Of a DNA stretch of 48,255 nt, positions 43,356-48,255 are shown piece after piece. The notes beneath the pieces are model-generated. The model was not told the origin of the DNA. It saw nothing but the letters and a program-made list of their open reading frames with translations, and made no database searches. Made by a program: the position numbers and the translations under genes. The stretch comes from CAYSDL01 sp964429875 (lineage in GTDB: Bacteria; Fidelibacterota; Marinisomatia; SCGC-AAA003-L08; D37C17), in NCBI GenBank assembly GCA_964429875.1, contig CAYSDL010000006.1:1-48255 (forward strand), written 5' to 3'. Each line of letters begins with the position of its first letter. The first letter of the stretch is position 1.

Positions 43356-44954
43356 TTATTTATAATATCTACCCCAATTATAAAATGTTAATCCTTTATC
43401 AGATGAAAACCAAACCCAATCATTATCACAATCTAAATGATTAATTATTGATCCTGAAATACCATCATCATTATCATATTCAAACTCCTCATTTGAATTT
43501 AAGTTTAGTAATATTGCTTTCTTTGAAGAATTTACCCATAAGTAATTGTTGCATAATGATATATTTTTAATATTTTTTATGTGTTTAATTAACTCTTTTT
43601 CATTTTTAATAGGGTCAAATTTAAAAATTTTATTCCTTTTTGATACAATGATATTAGAATCGTCATCAATTGAAAAATCCTCAAAATAACCCTCAATGAC
43701 ACTTTCAAATTCACCCTGCGATGGGATATATCTTATAATGCCATTTTCCAATAATATTAAAAAATTATCTTGATCAATATGTATATCTTTAGCCCATACT
43801 CTATTTAATCTTTCAAAATCGATATCTTTAACTATTATATTACCAATAGTTGATAAAACATTGATACCTTGATTTGTAGATATATATACATTATTGTTAT
43901 AATATTCTAAATCATATATACGATCTGATTCTAGACCATCGCCAGTATTAATCAAAGACCATTTCTCACGATTAATATCAAAAATCAACAACCCATAATA
44001 AGTTCCTACATATAATGTATTTTCTAATCTGAGAAAAGCAGTAATATCATTGGATCTTATATTTAAATATTTTTTTTGATTATAAGAAATCCATTTATTT
44101 TCCTCCTCAATCCATCTAATAACAAAAATCTGATCATTATCCAAAAGAATATCATTATAAGACATAATAAAATCACTTGTTGAAAGCCACCATTCATCTT
44201 GATTATCTATATATGAAAATTTGATATTTGAAAACAATGGCATCGACTCAATTTTATCTACACTTCTTAAATTGATATCACATAAAAATATTTCACCTGA
44301 GTCTGTACCAATCCACAAATAACTATCATCTTTAGTAATGCTTGTTACATGTAAAAAACGACCGTTATACTCAATTTGTTGATTAGAAATAAATGAATAA
44401 CCTTCGAATGAATGGAATGTAGTTAGATCAAAATTATGTGTTAATAGATTTCTACTTGTACTCGTCCAAATAATATTATCAGTATTATCAATTCCATCAG
44501 TTATAAGATTTCCTGTATATGGATTGAGAACAATTATATTTGAACCAATATTTATAAATAAATAGTCAGCATTTGAACCTATATTTATAATATCATTATG
44601 ACTATTCAATTCAATTTCATAAAAATCTATTTCTCTCCAAAAAGTACTTAAATATGGCCTAAAGCATAAATTATCTTCCTTTAAAAGCCAAACATAATCC
44701 CTATATTTATCATAATGGATCATATGGTAACTTTTAGAATTGAATTTTCTTACATAATCTTCAATAAATACTAATTCGAAATTATATTTATTACAGGCAT
44801 ACACTCCATTTTCAGATGAAAAAAGAACTTCATCATTAGTTGCTGTAATAGAAGTAATCATTCCAGGACTTGAAACAGTAAACCAATCTTCTTCATCATA
44901 AATAAAATGCTGACTGTAAACACAAGATATAATTAATAATAAAATAAAATTCAT
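43356..44954 (-). CDS. Secreted beta-propeller protein
   Basis: The 532-residue product has a signal peptide (about 1-14, ending VYSQ) and repeats of about 40-60 residues of the form I-T-A-x-x-x-x-V-L-F-S-S-x-x-G-V-Y, such as DDSYLWIGTDSGEIFL, ENTLYVGTYYGLLIFD and NNVYISTNQGINVL, typical of two-component-regulator-type propeller blades. No sensor kinase domain follows, so it is a stand-alone surface or periplasmic propeller. The ATG lies only 9 nt after a strong terminator hairpin and has no ribosome site; the next in-frame Met is residue 32, after the signal, so the ATG must be right. Confidence 0.75.
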   Translation of the reverse strand: MNFILLLIISCVYSQHFIYDEEDWFTVSSPGMITSITATNDEVLFSSENGVYACNKYNFELVFIEDYVRKFNSKSYHMIHYDKYRDYVWLLKEDNLCFRPYLSTFWREIDFYEIELNSHNDIINIGSNADYLFINIGSNIIVLNPYTGNLITDGIDNTDNIIWTSTSRNLLTHNFDLTTFHSFEGYSFISNQQIEYNGRFLHVTSITKDDSYLWIGTDSGEIFLCDINLRSVDKIESMPLFSNIKFSYIDNQDEWWLSTSDFIMSYNDILLDNDQIFVIRWIEEENKWISYNQKKYLNIRSNDITAFLRLENTLYVGTYYGLLIFDINREKWSLINTGDGLESDRIYDLEYYNNNVYISTNQGINVLSTIGNIIVKDIDFERLNRVWAKDIHIDQDNFLILLENGIIRYIPSQGEFESVIEGYFEDFSIDDDSNIIVSKRNKIFKFDPIKNEKELIKHIKNIKNISLCNNYLWVNSSKKAILLNLNSNEEFEYDNDDGISGSIINHLDCDNDWVWFSSDKGLTFYNWGRYYK

Positions 44955-44963
44955 CGTTATAAT

Positions 44964-44990
44964 AAAAAGGCCGCATATAGCGGCCTTTTT
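44964..44990 (-). terminator. Bidirectional intrinsic terminator
   Basis: AAAAAGGCCGC, a five-base loop ATATA, then GCGGCCTTTTT: an 11-bp perfectly symmetric stem with A and T tails, able to stop transcription in both directions. On the minus strand it ends the giant adhesin-like gene, whose stop is 18 nt upstream. It is also only 9 nt upstream of the propeller ATG. Confidence 0.92.
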
Positions 44991-45007
44991 AATTAATTAA
45001 TTAAATA

Positions 45008-45285
45008 TTATCTAATAAGTGTCATTTTTCTTGAAATAGTATTGCTTGAGTTAATCAGCTGATAAATATATATACCAGAGGTAACTTTATTTCCTTTGTT
45101 ATCTGAGCCATCCCAGCGCACAACATGATCGCCGCTTAATAGATAGCTTGACACTAATGTTTTAATCCTTTTTCCTAGAACATCATAAATAACTAATTCA
45201 ACATAGTCATTATGTGGAACAGAAAATTCAATCGCAGTACTTGGATTAAATGGATTTGGATAGTTCTGTTTTAAACTAAAAGCTA
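45008..45285 (-). other. T9SS-type C-terminal sorting domain
   Basis: Codes for the last ninety-odd residues. The pattern FSLKQNYPNPFNPST, then a YDVLGKRI strand, then SGIYIYQL and a basic ending RKMTLIR is the classic type A sorting domain recognised by the T9SS. Confidence 0.85.
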
Positions 45286-48255
45286 TTGGGTCTTCTGCGC
45301 CAAGAGGAGTACAATTACCATCACTCCAATTGTTCCCAACACAATCATCAACGCCATCACAAACTCCATCACCGCATGTATAAGTATATGCATCCCACAC
45401 ACCAAAACCTTCATTAGTTCCATCACCATCAGCATCTACTTGCATGGCCAAGCAAGCTTCTTGTGTAACTACATCAGGGTAATCCCAATCAAGTGAATAA
45501 TCACAAACATCCATATCATTACATACACCATCTTCATCTGGATCAGCATTAGCATCATATGTTTCTCCATCTTGCATACCAATTGATGTATTATCTCCAT
45601 AACATAAATCGCATCCATCTGCAATACTATCACCATCAAGGTCTACATTATCATCATACCCTGGACAAGCATCAACACAATCAAATACTTCATCTCCATC
45701 TGAATCAAGAGTTGAGTTATCAGAATCATTTGGACATGGATCTACTTCATCACAGAACGTATCACCATCAGCATCATTCAGGCAGTCTCCATTACAATCA
45801 TAATTTGTTTCAGGAAGAGTACCATCACAATCACATGCACCCTCTGCAATACCAGGGCCATCACAAATGCCGCATTCATCATCAACTAAAGAGCCTCCCC
45901 AATCACCAGAACAATCCTGAGTACNNNNNNNNNNNNNNNNNNNNNNNNNNNNNNNNNNNNNNNNNNNNNNNNNNNNNNNNNNNNNNNNNNNNNNNNNNNN
46001 NNNNNNNNNNNNNNNNNNNNNNNNCCGCATTCATCATCAACTAAAGAGCCTCCCCAATCACCAGAACAATCCTGAGTACAATCGTTTGATGAATCTGCAT
46101 CACAAGTACCACACATATCTACTACAGAATTACCATTAGGAACTTCTGCACAATCCCAACATGATGAGCTGTCACCACCACATATTCCGCATTCATCATC
46201 AACTAAAGAGCCTCCCCAATCACCAGAACAATCCTGAGTACAATCGTTTGATGAATCTGCATCACAAGTACCACACATATCTACTACAGAATTACCATTA
46301 GGAACTTCTGCACAATCCCAACATGATGAGCTATCGCCATCACATATGCCACATTCATCATTTGCAAGTCCACTACCACAAACTCCATCACAGCCAACAC
46401 CTGCAGTACACACGCCATCACAATCAAAACCTTCTGGAGCACCAGAACCATTACAGACACCACATTCATCAACAGCTGCATCTCCCATACAAACACCAAG
46501 ACAATCTTCTACAGCACCATTTGTTCCTCCACAGGTACCATCACAATTGGTATTATCATCAGCTGGACCACTACCACCACATACACCACAACTATCATCA
46601 ACTAAAGAGCCTCCCCAATTACCAGAACAATCCTGAGTACAATCGTTTGATGTATCATCATCACATACCCCACATTGATCAATAAGAGCATCACCATTAA
46701 CATTGCCAGCACAATCAACAAATTGTGAAACAAGTAGTTGTACATTCTCAACAATATCTACACTTCCATCAGAAACAGTAATTGAAAATGCTGCGCCATA
46801 CACATCAGCAGCCATTCCTGTCCAACTAACAAGACCCGAAGGACTTACACTCATTCCAGCAGGTGCATTAATTAATGTATAAGTTATTGTATCATCTACA
46901 TCAGCATCAGTTACAACAACTTGATATGAATATCCTTCAGCAGCAACAAATCCTGTTGGTGATGTAGAGGTTATAACAGGAATATCATTAACAGAAGCTA
47001 CCGTTACCGTAAACTGATCAACAACAGATCCTCCATTTCCATCTTCAGCAGTAACTGAAACAGCTCCACTTCCAAAACCATGCTCAAGAAGGGTCAATTC
47101 TAAAATACTACCAGTTACATCCCAAGAATTTATGAGTTCAGAAGTTACAACTTCATAAGAAAGGTTGTCTCCCTCAATATCACTAAAATAACTAGAGAGA
47201 TTAAATGTATATGGTCCAGTATCTTCATCCACTGTTAAATCTGATATCTCTGCAACTAAAGTTGGAGCATCATTCACAGGATCAACCGTTACTGCAAATA
47301 CTTGAGAATCAGAAAATTCACCATCGGTTACACCTGCAGTAAAGGTTTCAGAGCCATTATAGTTTTCAGTAGCACTAAAAGATAACTGATCATCAATAAG
47401 AGTTACTGATATACTGTTTCCTCCAGAAATGCTATAAGTTAAAGTTGTAGCATCAGGGTCTGAAGCACTCAGTGCAAATGTAGCACTTCCATCTTCATCA
47501 AAAGTTATATCAGAAACATCACCCATAACTGGTTCATCATTTACAGCAGAAACTGTTATTGTAATAGTTCCAGTTTCTGATGTCTCGCTTCCATTTGTAA
47601 CAGTAAATTCAATTATATCTGTTCCAAACCAGTTATCATCTGGAGAATATGTTGCAGTCCATAGTGTTGTCATTATATTAATAGAAGAAAGGTCGCTAAG
47701 ACTACCTAAAGTTCCATTTGATGGGCCACTAACAACACTCATAGTTTCAGAACCATTAAAGTTATCTTCATCAAAACCATAGAATTCAATTACAGTAGAT
47801 TCATCTTCAACCACAGGAACATTTGAATCATCTAATGCACGAACAAGTGCTCTATTTGTTCCAGGAGTTGAATTATCATAAATAACAGTTGCAACACTTG
47901 AAACTGCATTTCCATCATTTGCTTTATATAATAATACATCAAACTCTTCAGTTGGAGTATAAGTATATGTATTCCCATCTACATAGCTAAGTGTATTCCC
48001 AAGTAATGTTGTAAGATCATTTCCTACAGGATCACTTCCTATGGTAACTATACTTAAGTCATCTCCATCAACATCACCCATATAATCATTAAAATTAACA
48101 GTTATAGATTCAACTTCTGTATATTCACAAGAGCCATCATCAACAGTAGCATCTGAATTATAATTATCAGCATTTGGGTCTGTGCATCCCTCAACAGCGT
48201 TACCTGTATATACACTCATTGCAACTGACTCACCTGCTGGACTTGAAAATACTAG
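45008..48255 (-). CDS. Giant secreted adhesin-like protein with T9SS-type sorting domain (5' end outside window, internal assembly gap)
   Basis: The frame is open to the window end, so the N-terminus is missing. In order: a GCTDPNADNYNSDATVDDGSC module; three or more cadherin/Ig-like domains linked by VNDEP, VNDAP, VNDIP; cysteine-rich units of the type CGICGGDSSSCWDC...DCSGDWGGSLVDD; thrombospondin type-3 calcium repeats (DADGD, DSDGD, DLDGD); and the C-terminal sorting domain with QNYPNPFNPSTAIEFSVP and SGIYIYQLI. A 100-N gap (45925-46024) splits the Cys-rich part and puts the two halves in different frames; collapsing the 55-bp identical ends restores one frame. It is probably exported by a T9SS and anchored on the surface. 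Confidence 0.8.
45925..46024. other. Assembly gap of 100 N inside the giant gene
   Basis: Exactly 100 N, the usual placeholder for unknown size. The 55 bases left of it (45870-45924) are identical to the 55 bases right of it (46025-46079), so the contigs broke in a tandem repeat. Confidence 0.98.
46025..46348 (-). repeat. Two tandem 162-bp (54-residue) cysteine-rich repeats
   Basis: The unit starts at 46025 and again at 46187, 162 bp later, and encodes 54 residues with eight cysteines around WDCAEVPNG and CSGDWGGSLVDD. The first unit is nearly identical to the second. A partial copy lies left of the gap (45870-45924) and a diverged one at about 46594-46660. The number of units in the real genome is unknown because of the gap. 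Confidence 0.88.

Noticed and set aside
45559..46044. Plus-strand His-rich ORF (also 46323-46685 and 28738-29094)
   Set aside because: It is the antisense of Asp- and Cys-rich repeat genes; GAT/GAC codons read backwards give His, Ile and Leu. No signal, start context or family likeness.
46025..46348. Regular repeats suggesting a CRISPR array
   Set aside because: The 162-bp unit is coding throughout, has no short repeat with unique spacers, and keeps a cysteine-rich protein frame.

Overview
The window is AT-rich DNA from a bacterium with an outer membrane. It most likely belongs to the Candidatus Marinimicrobia (SAR406) or a close relative in the FCB group. The reasons are: two proteins carrying C-terminal sorting domains of the type IX secretion (T9SS) kind, one with the QNYPNPFNP signature; a PorV-type outer-membrane barrel; a GWxTD-domain lipoprotein; a DUF5683 protein; many secreted proteins full of D-x-N/D-x-D-G calcium-loop repeats; and very compact, low-GC coding. 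The taxonomic call is inference. No rRNA, tRNA, CRISPR array or insertion sequence was seen.

All 41 genes I can support lie on the minus strand, so transcription runs from high to low coordinates. Most neighbours overlap by 4-20 nt or are separated by fewer than 60 nt, and the largest gap is 226 nt (19984-20209). Reading in the direction of transcription: (a) 48255-45008, a giant secreted adhesin-like protein, cut by the window edge and interrupted by a 100-N assembly gap, ending at a strong terminator. (b) 44954-40858, a secreted beta-propeller, a GWxTD lipoprotein, a RecB-type Fe-S nuclease and a GNAT acetyltransferase. (c) 40783-36733, mtaB, a deoxynucleoside kinase, purN and purH. (d) 36737-31488, the rod-shape cluster mreB-mreC-mreD-mrdA-rodA, followed by a stand-alone degenerate GT5 domain. 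(e) 30601-24391, a 1228-residue Asp-rich lipoprotein, an outer-membrane barrel and a TPR protein joined by ATGA overlaps. (f) rpiB and glyA. (g) mlaE-mlaF-mlaD lipid transport. (h) 19983-9322, a PorV-like barrel with a roughly 620-residue insertion, an M6-like protein with a lost zinc motif, a peptidase-MA/propeller/barrel protein, a DUF5683 protein and bamD. (i) nadD, a CaCA antiporter, ftsE-ftsX, and grpE-dnaJ. (j) A three-gene module resembling a pseudopilin, PilM and PilN. (k) rsmD-coaD-pta and the start of icd.

Housekeeping genes (purines, CoA, NAD, elongation, lipid asymmetry, chaperones) alternate with envelope genes. The most unusual material is in (h), (e), (j) and (a). These are a T9SS-like pair of PorV and cargo in one operon with enzyme-dead or modified partners, calcium-loop repeats shared by several envelope proteins, and a 9-G tract in the PilN-like gene that could switch it on and off. 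Two intrinsic terminators lie only 9-18 nt upstream of the start codon of the next gene, and mreB lacks any standard start codon in the expected place.
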